Origin: Chloroflexi bacterium TSY
GTDB taxonomy: Bacteria > Chloroflexota > Anaerolineae > Caldilineales > Caldilineaceae
Reading direction: 5' to 3'
Assembly (NCBI GenBank): GCA_019217005.1
Contig: JAHBNG010000040.1
Coordinates: 44,584-108,583, forward strand
Length of the DNA stretch: 64,000 bases
This document shows positions 8,197 through 17,504 of the stretch, piece by piece (position 1 is the first letter of the stretch; each line of letters begins with the position of its first letter). The notes under the pieces are model-generated. The model saw only the letters and a list, made by a program, of their open reading frames with translations, was not told the DNA's origin and searched no databases. The translations under genes were made by a program, and so were the position numbers.

Positions 8197-11106
8197 TCAC
8201 TCTACACCATACTCCTCTACCGGTACACAAACGCAAAACAGATTCCGATCCCCATAAACATTGTCGATCCGTCCAACGTAGGGCCAGAATTTGCGTTCTT
8301 TGACCCAAGGCAGTGGATAGGCTGCTTGCTTTCGCGAATAGGGTTGATCCCATGAATCAGATGCAATCATCTCAGCCGTATGGGGAGCACCAGTCAAGAC
8401 ATTCTGTTTGTCATGCACCTGACCCTGCTCAATCTGTCGAATCTCTTCGCGAATAGCAATCATGGCTTCACAGAAGCGATCCAACTCTTCTAGAGATTCA
8501 CTTTCGGTTGGCTCTATCATGAGGGTGTTCATGACGGGAAAGTGCATGGTGGGTGCATGAAAACCATAATCGATGAGCCGCTTGGCAACGTCATCTGCGG
8601 AGACAACATCTTTGAGATGGCTCAAATCAATGATACATTCATGGGCAACGCGGCCATTTGCACCTGTATAGAGCACCGGGTAATGTGGATCCAACCGCTT
8701 TGCAAGATAGTTGGCACTGAGGATAGCGATTTGCGTCGCACGCGTCAGCCCCTCGGTTCCCATCATACGAATATAGGCATAGGATATGGGTAGAATACTT
8801 GCACTCCCCCACGGTGCCGCTGAGACAGATCCCATACCAGGTTGATCGGACTCGATGACCGTCTTCCTCGGCAAGAACGGGGCCAAATGCTTGGCAACAC
8901 AGATCGGGCCCACGCCTGGACCACCACCACCATGTGGAATGCAAAATGTTTTGTGGAGATTCAAGTGGCAGACATCGGCACCAAAATCGCCCGGACGGCA
9001 GAGTCCAACTTGGGCGTTCATATTGGCCCCATCCAGATAGACCTGCCCCCCATGTTGGTGAACGATCTGGCAGATTTCCATAATCTCTTCTTCAAAAACG
9101 CCATGAGTTGAGGGGTATGTGATCATGAGGGCAGATAGCGTATCGCTGTGTGCCGCGGTTTTGGCGCGCAGATCTGCAACATCGACATTGCCATCTGCAT
9201 CACATTGAACGACGGCGACTTTCATACCCGCCATCACCGCGCTGGCTGGGTTGGTGCCGTGGGCAGAGCTGGGGATAAGGCAGACGGTGCGCGCCGATTC
9301 GCCACGTGATTGATGATACCCGCGAATAGCCAGGAGACCAGCATATTCGCCCTGCGAACCGGCGTTCGGTTGGAGAGACGTGGCCGCAAAACCTGTAATC
9401 TCAGCCAGCCATGTTTCCAGGCGGCGGAACAATTCCTGATAACCGGCTGTCTGAGTCGTTGGGGCGAACGGATGGATTTGCCCAAACTCGGGCCATGTTA
9501 TGGGGATCATCTCCGTCGTTGCGTTCAGTTTCATGGTACAAGATCCAAGCGGAATCATTGAATGAGCAAGTGAGAGATCGCGACCTTGCAAACGGGTGAT
9601 ATACCGTAGCATTTCGGTTTCCGAATGATGGCGATTGAAAACGGGATGGGTTAAAAAGTCGCTCTGTCGTCTTATTCCTTTCGTGTAGTCAGTTTTGGCT
9701 GTAGATGCCAACTCTTCCACGTTGAATTGATTTGAAGCAGCTCCAAATATCTCCAATAGTCCCTCGACTTCGGAGATATCTGTGATTTCGTCGAGTGAGA
9801 CACCGAGTGCACCATCAGCGTAGAGCCGTAGATTTACTTGTCGCTCCAATGCTGCCCGGACGATCTCTTCTTGCCTGAGAGGTCCATCATAAATTTTGAG
9901 CGTGTCGAAGATCGGCTCTTGATTGACACGATAGCCCAACTCGCTTAACCCAGCCGCCAGCGCGCTTGTCAGTAGCCGGATGCGTTGTGCAATGTAGGTT
10001 AAGCCCACGGGACCATGATAGACAGCGTACATGGAAGCCATGACCGCCAATAGCACTTGGGCGGTACAGATATTGCTGGTTGCTCGATCTCGACGGATGT
10101 GCTGTTCACGCGTTTGGAGCGCCAAGCGGAGTGCAGGAGCACCTGTGGAATCTTGGGACACGCCGACCAACCGTCCGGGCATGAGACGTTTGTATTGATC
10201 GCGCGTGGCAAAGAAGGCAGCATGAGGACCACCAAAACCGAGCGGCACACCAAACCGCTGCGAATTGCCGACGGCCACATCTGCGCCAAACTCTCCAGGC
10301 GGACGGAGCAGGGTCAGTGCAAGCAAATCACAGGCGACAATGACCAGGGCACCAGCCGCGTGGGCTTTGGTACAAAATTCTTCATAGTCGAATATGTCGC
10401 CTTCGCTCGTTGGATATTGGAGTAGAGCACCAAATGTTGCCTCCTGTGCAGATGAACCATTGGTCGATGATATACTTGCAGTCCCGAACTGGTACTGCGC
10501 ATAGTCACCAATAATTAATTCGATGCCTAAGGGGTGGGCGCGCGTCCGGACGACCTCAATTGTTTGGGGATGACAACGCTGATCGACGAAGAACACATTC
10601 GCCTGAGAGCCACGTTTTCGAGCTGCAAGACAGAGCGTCATCGCCTCCGCCGCCGCGGTTGCCTCATCCAGCATGGAAGCATTGGCAATTTCCATTCCTG
10701 TGAGATCGGTCACCATGGTTTGAAAATTGAGCAGTGCTTCGAGTCGTCCTTGGGCAATTTCAGCCTGGTAGGGAGTATATTGAGTATACCAGCCTGAGTT
10801 TTCCAGAACATTCCGTTGAATGACTCCAGGAGTAAGACACGAAGAATACCCCATGCCAATTAGGGATCGAAAGAGTTGATTGCAATTCGCTAGATCGCGC
10901 AACTCTGTTAGCACCTCGGATTCGCTACAAGCTTCAGGCAGATCGAGTTGTCCTTGAAGGCGTATTGCCCTGGGGAGCGTTTCGTCCATCAAGGCATCCA
11001 AAGATGTGACATCTAACACCTCTCGCATACGTTTAACATCTGAGTCGGTTGGACCAAGATGACGGTTGGCAAATTGATCGAGGGGTTTTAATAAGTCTGG
11101 TTTCAT
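8197..11106 (-). CDS. gcvP: Glycine dehydrogenase (decarboxylating), P-protein
   Basis: A 969-aa full-length P-protein of the glycine cleavage system. It decarboxylates glycine and passes the aminomethyl group to the H-protein lipoyl arm in the cytosol. The N- and C-terminal PLP-fold halves are both present. The PLP-binding Lys lies in [16 protein letters not shown] near residue 715. The start ATG is preceded by GGAG. It lies 188 bp downstream of gcvT on the same strand, and no gcvH is present in the window. It is presumably transcribed with gcvT and was once under the glycine riboswitch at 14452-14734. Confidence 0.95.
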   Translation of the reverse strand: MKPDLLKPLDQFANRHLGPTDSDVKRMREVLDVTSLDALMDETLPRAIRLQGQLDLPEACSESEVLTELRDLANCNQLFRSLIGMGYSSCLTPGVIQRNVLENSGWYTQYTPYQAEIAQGRLEALLNFQTMVTDLTGMEIANASMLDEATAAAEAMTLCLAARKRGSQANVFFVDQRCHPQTIEVVRTRAHPLGIELIIGDYAQYQFGTASISSTNGSSAQEATFGALLQYPTSEGDIFDYEEFCTKAHAAGALVIVACDLLALTLLRPPGEFGADVAVGNSQRFGVPLGFGGPHAAFFATRDQYKRLMPGRLVGVSQDSTGAPALRLALQTREQHIRRDRATSNICTAQVLLAVMASMYAVYHGPVGLTYIAQRIRLLTSALAAGLSELGYRVNQEPIFDTLKIYDGPLRQEEIVRAALERQVNLRLYADGALGVSLDEITDISEVEGLLEIFGAASNQFNVEELASTAKTDYTKGIRRQSDFLTHPVFNRHHSETEMLRYITRLQGRDLSLAHSMIPLGSCTMKLNATTEMIPITWPEFGQIHPFAPTTQTAGYQELFRRLETWLAEITGFAATSLQPNAGSQGEYAGLLAIRGYHQSRGESARTVCLIPSSAHGTNPASAVMAGMKVAVVQCDADGNVDVADLRAKTAAHSDTLSALMITYPSTHGVFEEEIMEICQIVHQHGGQVYLDGANMNAQVGLCRPGDFGADVCHLNLHKTFCIPHGGGGPGVGPICVAKHLAPFLPRKTVIESDQPGMGSVSAAPWGSASILPISYAYIRMMGTEGLTRATQIAILSANYLAKRLDPHYPVLYTGANGRVAHECIIDLSHLKDVVSADDVAKRLIDYGFHAPTMHFPVMNTLMIEPTESESLEELDRFCEAMIAIREEIRQIEQGQVHDKQNVLTGAPHTAEMIASDSWDQPYSRKQAAYPLPWVKERKFWPYVGRIDNVYGDRNLFCVCVPVEEYGVE

Positions 11107-11294
11107 AGTCGTGTCTCCGTATTCATGCTTGACGGTTTACTGCATGTTCTGCATGTTGCGTGTTGCGTGATACCAGTAGACCATCAAGTTGGGCGACAAA
11201 TGACCACAAGGATGCGCGATAGATGCCCTAAGCAACTACATCCAGCCCAACCAGAGCGATAACCGGTACCACGCAATACGCAACACGATCTTAC
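11107..11294. repeat. gcvT-gcvP intergenic hairpin
   Basis: The 188-bp gap inside the gcvT-gcvP pair contains a long imperfect inverted repeat: GCGTGTTGCGTG near 11158 pairs with CACGCAATACGCAACACG near 11270-11287. An inner CAAGTTGGGC also pairs with GCCCAACC. It is probably a palindromic repeat inserted into the operon. Confidence 0.5.
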
Positions 11295-12404
11295 CTATCG
11301 ATAGCTTGGCTTGTAGAGTGGTCGTTTGACGACAACACCTGCCTTTGGTTTGTTGCGAATCATGACTTGGATGAGCGTGCCCACTTTTGCATACTCTGGC
11401 GCAACAAACGCATTGCCGCAATATTTGTCAACGGTTGGTGCATAAAGACCTGTAACGACCTGTCCGATCTCGATTCCTTGCTCGTTCGTAACAATATAGT
11501 TCTCCCGGGGAACACCGCGTTCGGTTAATTCGAAACTAATGAGTTTTTTGGTCAAACCAGCTTCTTTTTGTGCCAGGAGGGCATCCCGACCAATAAACTC
11601 ATGATCAAAGCGGCAGGCCCAGCTAAGTCGCGCTTCCAGTGGGGTGATGTCGGCGTTAATTTCATGTCCATAAAGGGCAAATCCCGGTTCAAAGCGCAGG
11701 CTGTCGCGTGCTGCAAGCCCAATGGGGTTCACTTCAATTTGATGGTCATGTCCCATTTGTAAAATTGACTTCCAAAGGGTTGCCGCAGAATCAACCGACA
11801 AAAACAGTTCTACGCCATCTTCACCCGTGTAGCCGGTACGCCCGATGAGTATCGTTGTATCGTTGAAGGTTGTTTCAACTACCGTAAAACGCGGCACATC
11901 TGAGAAGTCTAAATGCATAAGCCGCTCAATCAGATTTAGGGCATTTGGACCTTGCAGCGCCATCATATAGGTTTCATCGGAAATATCTGTTAGAGTGACA
12001 TCGAATTCAGCTACATGATTCTGCATCCACACAAAGTCTTGTTCGCGATTGGCAGCATTCACGACGACAAACCAGCGGTCGGGTAGCTTGTAAATAAAGA
12101 GATCATCGACAATCCCTCCATGTTCGTAGCACATGAGCGCATAATGTGCTTCCCCTTCTTGCATCAGGCGAAGATCCCAACTCACGAGTTGATTGAGATA
12201 GCTTTCTGCATCTTTACCTTCAACGATGATTTGCCCCATGTGATCAATATCAAAGAGGCCAGCTGACCGACGCGTAATATGATGCTCTGCAATGGGACCC
12301 GTTTGGTATTGCACAGGCATTTCCCAGCCTGCAAACGGAACCATACGTGCACCATGATCGACATGCCATTGAAAGAGTATTGTACGCTTGAGAGAGTTGC
12401 TCAT
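11295..12404 (-). CDS. gcvT: Aminomethyltransferase, glycine cleavage T-protein
   Basis: A 369-aa protein of normal length for GcvT. It transfers the methylene group from aminomethyl-lipoyl-H-protein to tetrahydrofolate, releasing ammonia. Family signatures include the N-terminal VPFAGWEMPVQY region, LFDIDHMGQI, RTGYTGEDGVELF and the C-terminal RENYIVTNEQGIEIG segment. It is the first gene of the gcvT-gcvP pair on the minus strand. Upstream, the transcription path toward the glycine riboswitch is interrupted by an IS110-family element at 12602-14382. Confidence 0.95.
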   Translation of the reverse strand: MSNSLKRTILFQWHVDHGARMVPFAGWEMPVQYQTGPIAEHHITRRSAGLFDIDHMGQIIVEGKDAESYLNQLVSWDLRLMQEGEAHYALMCYEHGGIVDDLFIYKLPDRWFVVVNAANREQDFVWMQNHVAEFDVTLTDISDETYMMALQGPNALNLIERLMHLDFSDVPRFTVVETTFNDTTILIGRTGYTGEDGVELFLSVDSAATLWKSILQMGHDHQIEVNPIGLAARDSLRFEPGFALYGHEINADITPLEARLSWACRFDHEFIGRDALLAQKEAGLTKKLISFELTERGVPRENYIVTNEQGIEIGQVVTGLYAPTVDKYCGNAFVAPEYAKVGTLIQVMIRNKPKAGVVVKRPLYKPSYR

Positions 12405-12543
12405 AGTGTTTCGTTTTGAGTTCTGGGTTGTTAGATCATTTCAGAGAAATAAATTCCTAATTTGCCAAGTAGATTTTTCTGGAATGGCTTAAGCTTTTCC
12501 AGATCAATTTAGGGATTTGATTGTTGGACAAGCCTTATTCTGA

Positions 12544-12601
12544 ATCTTCCCGGAAGGGGTCACAGATCGGCCCGTCTACCCTACAATATCTGACCCCTTC
12601 C
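12544..12601. repeat. Left part of a palindromic target split by IS110 (copy 1)
   Basis: The left arm ATCTTCCCGGAAGGGGTCA, a 30-nt loop and the start of the right arm (GACCCCTTCC) lie on the left side of the insertion sequence. The remainder, TCCGGGAAGAT, is at 14380-14390 on the right side. Removing the IS and one TCC rebuilds one palindrome with a stem of about 19 bp. The second IS copy splits a palindrome of the same design but with different stem and loop bases. Confidence 0.75.
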
Positions 12602-12611
12602 TGTTAGGTAA

Positions 12612-12812
12612 TATAGGAAAGGGAGATAAAATAAGGGAAGGCAAAAGCAAGGAAAGCCGAAACTTATTGGACTCTCGACCTGGCAAAAAGGACCAACCTC
12701 TTCGAGCGGTGCGACCGCCCTTCCCGGACAGTCCGCCAGGTCGACGCCGTGCAACGTCGAAAGCGTGCAGCACCTCGAGTGCCATAACAGGAAAACGGAA
12801 AACAGCGTCCAA
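12612..12812 (+). ncRNA. IS110 bridge RNA (copy 1)
   Basis: Two internal-loop hairpins lie just upstream of the transposase. The target-binding loop has outer stem GACCTGGC/GCCAGGTC (12677-12684, 12735-12742), GGAC/GTCC, and apical stem CGGT-GCG-ACCG. Its 5' strand holds ACCTCTTC (12696-12703), identical to the left half of the target at copy 2. Its 3' strand holds CTTCCCGGA (12720-12728), the reverse complement of the right half TCCGGGAAG. The donor loop has outer stem GACGC/GCGTC (12743-12747, 12805-12809) and apical GCAC/GTGC. Its 5' strand holds AAAGCGTG (12760-12767), identical to the element's right end. Its 3' strand holds TAACAGGA (12785-12792), the complement of TCC plus the left end TGTTA. 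The exact RNA ends are guesses. Confidence 0.8.
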
Positions 12813-12851
12813 AGTTGAGGAGCTCAGGCGATACGGGAGAGGAGGTCCAAG

Positions 12852-14072
12852 ATGAAAGTGAAAATGGGAATCGACTGGAGTGAAAAGAAACATGATGTGA
12901 TGATGTTGGATGAGACAGGACGAGCGCTGGGCTATGCGCAGATAGAGCATAGCCAGAAGGGATTTCGCCAAATTGAAGAAATGAGAAAGAAGACAGGAGC
13001 GAGCCATGATGAAGTGACAGTGGGACTGGAAACAGCGCATAATTTGCTGATTGATTATCTCTGGTCGAGCGGGTACAAGAATGTCTATGTGGTGCCGCCG
13101 AATGTGGTGAACAAGAGTCGGGAGCGCTATAGTCAAAGTGGTGCGCATAATGATAAGAGTGATGCCTATGTGATAGCAGATTTGTTGCGGACCGATGTCC
13201 ATCGATTTTATCCTTGGTCACCTGGCAGTGAATTACTCCAGCAGATGCGAGTGGTCAGCAGTGCCACACAATACTGGACCAAAGAGACTGTGGCCTTATC
13301 CAACCGTCTGCGCGCTTGCCTGTTGCGTTACCATCCGGCGCTGCTTGAGGTCTTCAGCAACTGGCCTTCTCGGATTGCCTGCCACCTGGTTCTGACCTAT
13401 CCAACGCCAGAGCATGTGCGCAACTCCACCTATGAAGGCTTCCAAGAGTTTCTCAAGCAGCACCGACATACGCAACCCCGTAAATGGGTCACTTGTTATG
13501 ATAAGTTAACCGCCACTTATCCCACATCAGCTCCTGCATTTGTGCCAGCGTATCAACGAGAAGCTCTTCAGCTGGCTGAATGTCTTTTGTTTGCACTGCG
13601 CTATGAACAAGAGACCCTTGACCAGTTACAGTCACTTTTTCTGCAACATCCGGATCAGCATATCTTTGCTTCTTTACCTGGTGCTGGCCAGCTTTTAGCT
13701 CCCAGTCTTCTGGTCAAGTTTGGCGAAGACAGGAAACGCTTTCCCTCTCCCATGAGCCTTCAGTCTCTGGCGGGAACCTGTCCTGTCACCAAACAAAGTG
13801 GCAAAGTCAGAACCGTTCATTTCCGCAGAGCTTGCGATCACGACTTTCGTTATTTTACTCAGCAATTTGCTCGCTGCTCCCGCAAAGAGTCTTCTTGGGC
13901 CGCTGCTTTTTACACCGCCGCTCGCCAACGCGGTCTCAAAAAGAGTCATGCTGATCGCACTCTCGCTAATCGCTGGATTTGCATCATTTGGAAATTGTGG
14001 CAAGACAAGAAACCTTATGATGAATCTTTCCATTTGCAGCAACGAGCCCATCGTCGCCAACCTATCGCTTAA
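12852..14072 (+). CDS. IS110-family transposase
   Basis: A 406-aa recombinase of the IS110 family (DEDD RuvC-like N-terminal domain plus Transposase_20 C-terminal domain). Candidate catalytic residues are the Asp in GIDWSEKKHD, the Glu in VGLETAHN and the two Asp in NDKSDAYVIADLL. The C-terminal domain shows LPGAGQLLAPSLL and LAGTCPVTKQSGK; the Ser in the latter is a candidate nucleophile. SD: GGAGG 6 bp before the ATG. It works with the bridge RNA encoded directly upstream. The second copy at 25774 is frameshifted. Confidence 0.92.
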   Translation: MKVKMGIDWSEKKHDVMMLDETGRALGYAQIEHSQKGFRQIEEMRKKTGASHDEVTVGLETAHNLLIDYLWSSGYKNVYVVPPNVVNKSRERYSQSGAHNDKSDAYVIADLLRTDVHRFYPWSPGSELLQQMRVVSSATQYWTKETVALSNRLRACLLRYHPALLEVFSNWPSRIACHLVLTYPTPEHVRNSTYEGFQEFLKQHRHTQPRKWVTCYDKLTATYPTSAPAFVPAYQREALQLAECLLFALRYEQETLDQLQSLFLQHPDQHIFASLPGAGQLLAPSLLVKFGEDRKRFPSPMSLQSLAGTCPVTKQSGKVRTVHFRRACDHDFRYFTQQFARCSRKESSWAAAFYTAARQRGLKKSHADRTLANRWICIIWKLWQDKKPYDESFHLQQRAHRRQPIA

Positions 14073-14087
14073 TTGCTTCTAATTTTT

Positions 14088-14243
14088 GGGGTGGTTCAGA
14101 ATTAGGTTTACACTTTTGATACATAGATAAAAATCTATATTGAGGTCATTTTCTGCCTGAGCATGGCTCAAAGTAGAAAATATAAACATCTTTTCTCTTT
14201 GCAAAAATGTAAACCTAATTGTCCGCCTAAAATGAACCACCCC
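14088..14243. mobile_element. 156-bp MITE, subfamily A (inside IS110 copy 1)
   Basis: Inverse orientation relative to the copies at 7 kb. Ends GGGGTGGTTCA/TGAACCACCCC. It is flanked by the direct repeat TAATTTTT at 14080-14087 and 14244-14251. It lies 15 bp after the transposase stop, in the right non-coding end of the IS. The same insertion with the same flanks is present in IS110 copy 2, so the MITE jumped into the IS before the IS duplicated. Confidence 0.9.
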
Positions 14244-14451
14244 TAATTTTTTACTATGTATCGCCTTTGGGTTCCTTGCCTTTGTCCTCATCTATATGTT
14301 GACATAACACGCTGCTGGTTCTCTCTATCAGTTCTTCTTCAACGCGCCCTTTTGGAACTGCCATTACATACAAAGCGTGTCCGGGAAGATGGGTCAGCGA
14401 AAACTATCGTTCTCTATCAGATTTCACTATAGTGAACCGAGTAAAGGCAAC

Positions 14452-14485
14452 AAAAAACGGACATGCACTTGCAATGCCCGTTTTT
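14452..14485 (-). terminator. Riboswitch expression-platform terminator
   Basis: On the minus strand: AAAAACGGGCAT, a short loop, ATGTCCGTTTTTT. The stem includes one G-U pair and runs into six Ts. Its position right after aptamer 2 is that expected for a glycine-controlled intrinsic terminator. Confidence 0.8.
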
Positions 14486-14734
14486 CTCTGTCAAAAACCT
14501 GAGAGATTGACTCCAAATCTAGATGTATGTATCTAGAAATAATTAATCGTGGAGCTTGCCCCGTCGGTGCGGTCAACAAGATTGATGATGGATCAAATGG
14601 CAGATTGACCGACTCTCCAGAGATGCTGTCGTTGCAACGATCCTTTTGCCTGAGAGTTTGAGAGAAGTCGACCGGTAGCTCGACTTCTCTTTTCACCTTC
14701 GGCGATCCGGAATGACCAGATACTCTCTCGTTGC
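14452..14734 (-). promoter_or_regulatory. Tandem glycine riboswitch
   Basis: Read on the minus strand, two glycine aptamers lie in series. Aptamer 1 (about 14734-14634) is closed by GCAACGA/TCGTTGC and shows the hallmark GCCGAAGG and AACTCTCAGGCAAAAGGA segments. Aptamer 2 (about 14630-14490) shows CTCTGGAGAG, CACCGACGGGGCAAG and AATCTCTCAGG. A terminator-like hairpin with a T-run follows directly, giving a transcriptional switch. The regulated genes must be gcvT-gcvP on the same strand, now about 2 kb away because of the IS110 insertion. Without the IS the distance would be about 270 bp. Confidence 0.92.
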
Positions 14735-14799
14735 ACGTCATTCAGCGTATATCATCTTGAGTTATTTCTGAACGATACCAGAAGGTGGCATAAATGTCA

Positions 14800-15435
14800 A
14801 TGCTCACCGCTGATCCGATAGGGCAATCGCGTACTTTGCGGGCAAGGTCCCAAGCAAGTCTCAGTAGATCCAAATTTGGCGTTTTTGGCGATTTTCAGTC
14901 GAGATTGCAGGGATTTTGGAGTCATTTATTCAGATTTCGGTTACAGAAAACAACCTATTTCATATCTGAAAATCGCCCAAATCTAACGCAAAAACTAGAT
15001 ATCGACCGGCAAATTTGTATTTATGTCAACTGTTTAGCCAGAATTCTCTCTCAAAACCTGAAATTTGGATCTACTGAGTCTAGATGGCCATGTCCACGGG
15101 ACGAGCAACCCCGGAGTGGACTACTCCATGATCCATTCAAGAGAGAGTTCTTGGTCCAACCCGGGATTGCGTGTCGCCCCTTCACCGAATCACACCGCTT
15201 TCTTAAGGTACGCGATTGCCCTACTGATCCACATTTGTTTGCGTAGCAGTCGCTTGCGACCATGCACTTTTTGTTATGAATCAAATTTTCAAGACAACTA
15301 CGGTATAGACGAATTTCTGATTTGATTGGACACTATGTTCATACCCGGCTCTGTTTGAAAATCGAAGCTTGTCTCTCTGATAGAATCATTGACTCTTCTT
15401 GATTTTTAAGACTTCCGCCACATACTAAGCCCAAT
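14800..15435. other. Repeat-filled intergenic region with split inverted repeat
   Basis: No believable gene is present. An inverted repeat, TAGGGCAATCGCGTAC near 14818-14834 and its complement near 15207-15224, surrounds a 223-bp MITE (14858-15080). It looks like an older element into which the MITE jumped. The long reading frame across 14794-15246 is created by these repeats, because the MITE part is translated identically at the unrelated 49.5-kb copy. Confidence 0.6.
14858..15080. mobile_element. 223-bp MITE, family C (copy 1)
   Basis: Ends are a roughly 20-bp inverted repeat, GACTCAGTAGATCCAAATTT (first bases GTCT at this left end), with AAATTTGGATCTACTGAGTC on the right. The copy at 49481-49703 has the same length, near-identical sequence and opposite orientation. 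No clear target duplication is visible. Non-coding. Confidence 0.85.
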
Positions 15436-17079
15436 ATGTCTGCCAACAGCTTCCATCAATCGAACAGATTTTCATCTCACTATCCACGAATAATTCTGAT
15501 CACTGGTGCGACAGATGGGATCGGTCATGCATTGGCCCGACTCTATAACGAACGAAAAGTTCATGTTTTGATGGTTGGTCGCAAGCCTCTCTTAGAACTG
15601 ACCGACCCATTTTATCATGAAGACAATTACTGCCAAGTCGATCTTGCTGGTTCGGATTGTGCCACCATCCTCTCTAATTGGTTAGAAGAAAAGGAGATTC
15701 GGCTTTTGGATCTTGTAATTCAGAATGCGGGCATGGGCTATGTCGGTGGTTTGGCCGAACAGAGCATCGAGAACATTCAGCAGATGGTTTCAGTTAATTT
15801 GAAAGCACCAATTTCTCTGACCCATAAACTCTACCCGCGCATTCGGCCCCAAACCGGGAAGATTGTCTTTATTAGTTCAGTTGCGTCGGTTTTGCCAAGC
15901 CCAGAGTATGCCGTCTACAGTGCGACAAAGGCCGCACTCAACGGATTTGTGCGAAATTTGCGGATTGAATTAGCCCAAAGTGGCGTTGGGCTACAGCTGA
16001 TCTACCCTGGCGCAACTCGAACAGGAATGCATACCAAAAGTGGCGTCTCCCAAGAACGGATGGATTTGGAGACGTTCCCATCGGCAGAAGAGGTGGCGGG
16101 TCAGATTGTCACGGCGATCGAGCGTGGAAATCGCGATGCAACCATTGGTTGGCGCAACAAGCCGCTCTATTGGTCTGGTTCTATATTAGGGGGAGCGCTT
16201 GATGCAACGTGGCGCATGAAAATGCGTCGCCAAGCCGTAAGAGCATCTGAAAAAACACCATCTGGTCTAACTGATACTCCACGTTGCTTAATTACGGGAG
16301 CTGCAAAAGGGATCGGCAAGGCTATTTCGCAAGAATTTGCCAATGCGGGCTACAACATTATCGGCGTTGATCATGATACAGAAGCAGCAGTCTACACACA
16401 AGCAGAGCTAGAGATGGCGGGAGCAGATGCCGTATTTGTGACGGCGGACCTCACCAATGTTGCGGACTTGGAGCGTCTGCCAGGCCAAATCGCCGAGGGG
16501 CCATCCATTAAAGTGCTTGTTCACAACGCTGGTATTAACGCAGTCGGTCGCTTTGTTCACAGTGATATTGCAAGACAGATGAAGGTCATTGATGTAAACT
16601 TTACGGGTCCTCTCTTGATGACGGCTGAGTTGCTGCGTTCGAACTTACTGGCTCATTCGGCGTCCTTCATTTTCATTGCATCATTATCACATTTTGTCAG
16701 CTATCCTGGTGCATCTGTTTATGCGGCCACCAAAGATGGTCTGGCATCCTACGCTCGCAGCCTTTCGATTGCACTTGCACCCAAATTACACAATATATTG
16801 ACCGTTTTTCCTGGACCAACGCGTACGGAACATGCGCGTCTATACAGCCCAAACAATGAACGGGAACACTTACGTATGCCACCAGAGGAATTGGCTCGAC
16901 ACATCTTGCAGGCAATGAAGAATCAAAGACGGATTCTGGTCCCTGGGATTGGGAACAAACTTTTCTCCGTCGTTGGCAGAATTGCCCCATTTGTGACAGA
17001 ACGAGTCATGCGCAAGACGCTGTTGGAGAAATTTGACGAGGTTCAGATACTCGATCCGGCTGAATCAGAGCAATCATGA
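15436..17079 (+). CDS. Tandem double short-chain dehydrogenase/reductase
   Basis: A 547-aa protein made of two complete SDR domains. Domain 1 (about residues 15-215) has the nucleotide motif TGATDGIG, an NAG motif (QNAGMGY) and the catalytic YSATK. Domain 2 (about 275-495) has TGAAKGIG, HNAGIN and YAATK. Each half is therefore potentially active by itself. A short C-terminal basic segment follows (KLFSVVGRIAPFVTERVM). The substrates are unknown; fused SDR pairs are uncommon. It is transcribed convergently with the minus-strand opp genes, ending 21 bp before them. Confidence 0.85.
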   Translation: MSANSFHQSNRFSSHYPRIILITGATDGIGHALARLYNERKVHVLMVGRKPLLELTDPFYHEDNYCQVDLAGSDCATILSNWLEEKEIRLLDLVIQNAGMGYVGGLAEQSIENIQQMVSVNLKAPISLTHKLYPRIRPQTGKIVFISSVASVLPSPEYAVYSATKAALNGFVRNLRIELAQSGVGLQLIYPGATRTGMHTKSGVSQERMDLETFPSAEEVAGQIVTAIERGNRDATIGWRNKPLYWSGSILGGALDATWRMKMRRQAVRASEKTPSGLTDTPRCLITGAAKGIGKAISQEFANAGYNIIGVDHDTEAAVYTQAELEMAGADAVFVTADLTNVADLERLPGQIAEGPSIKVLVHNAGINAVGRFVHSDIARQMKVIDVNFTGPLLMTAELLRSNLLAHSASFIFIASLSHFVSYPGASVYAATKDGLASYARSLSIALAPKLHNILTVFPGPTRTEHARLYSPNNEREHLRMPPEELARHILQAMKNQRRILVPGIGNKLFSVVGRIAPFVTERVMRKTLLEKFDEVQILDPAESEQS

Positions 17080-17099
17080 CTCTTGAGCGCTACAATGTT

Positions 17100-17504
17100 C
17101 TAGCGACTGGAACCGCCAAAGAATGGGAGTGCGCGTCGCTTACCACGGAGCGCGTTTAATATCCCTGTGATCCAGGCAATAACGAATGCACAACCAAAAA
17201 TGATCAGAAGCCCAAAAGAGGAAGCGGAGACCAAAGGCCCTGCAAAACGTACAAAAAGCACCAGCCACGTGAACAGCGCCCAAATTGATGGGATAGCAAC
17301 CAGCATGATCGATAGCCTTAGAGATTGGTTGGCATGAAAGCGAGCAAATGGATCATTGCGCCGCAGCAATAGCACTAAGAGCCAACCCACGATTAACAAC
17401 AGATAGGCTATCAATGCCCAAATTCGGCTGGCTTCGGCAACGGACGAGGCGAACCGCGGGGGAACTCTCTCGCCATTGGCATTTCGAGTAGCTTCGAATG
17501 TCAA
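17100..17504 (-). CDS. Small membrane protein (DUF4870-like)
   Basis: A 134-aa protein with three predicted transmembrane segments (about residues 28-47, 65-88 and 94-115), followed by a basic tail. The [14 protein letters not shown] segment between helices 1 and 2 resembles DUF4870/Tic20-like proteins. Its start codon overlaps the stop of oppF by 4 bp (ATGA type), so it is translationally coupled to the last gene of the transporter operon. Function unknown. Confidence 0.7.
   Translation of the reverse strand: MTFEATRNANGERVPPRFASSVAEASRIWALIAYLLLIVGWLLVLLLRRNDPFARFHANQSLRLSIMLVAIPSIWALFTWLVLFVRFAGPLVSASSFGLLIIFGCAFVIAWITGILNALRGKRRALPFFGGSSR

Larger units (their letters stand above)
12602..14382 (+). 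mobile_element. IS110-family insertion sequence, copy 1 (intact)
   Basis: Boundaries come from comparing two otherwise identical copies. The shared mobile part starts TGTTAGGTAATATAGG and ends ACAAAGCGTG, and a TCC trinucleotide is present at both junctions. It contains a 250-bp left non-coding end encoding a bridge RNA, the DEDD-type transposase at 12852-14072 and a right end that carries a 156-bp MITE (14088-14243). The unit inserted between the glycine riboswitch and gcvT, in the opposite orientation to gcvT. Confidence 0.88.

Noticed and set aside
12546..12601. Variable 30-nt loop at the IS110 left junction as a reprogrammed guide RNA
   Set aside because: At first it looked like a diversified bridge-RNA loop. 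The right side of each IS (TCCGGGAAG plus copy-specific bases) completes the same palindrome, so this is split target DNA outside the element. The real guides are identical in both copies and lie further inside.
14794..15246. A 150-aa reading frame downstream of the glycine riboswitch
   Set aside because: Its middle is the 223-bp MITE C, translated identically at the unrelated copy near 49.5 kb, and its ends come from an inverted repeat. It is a repeat artefact.
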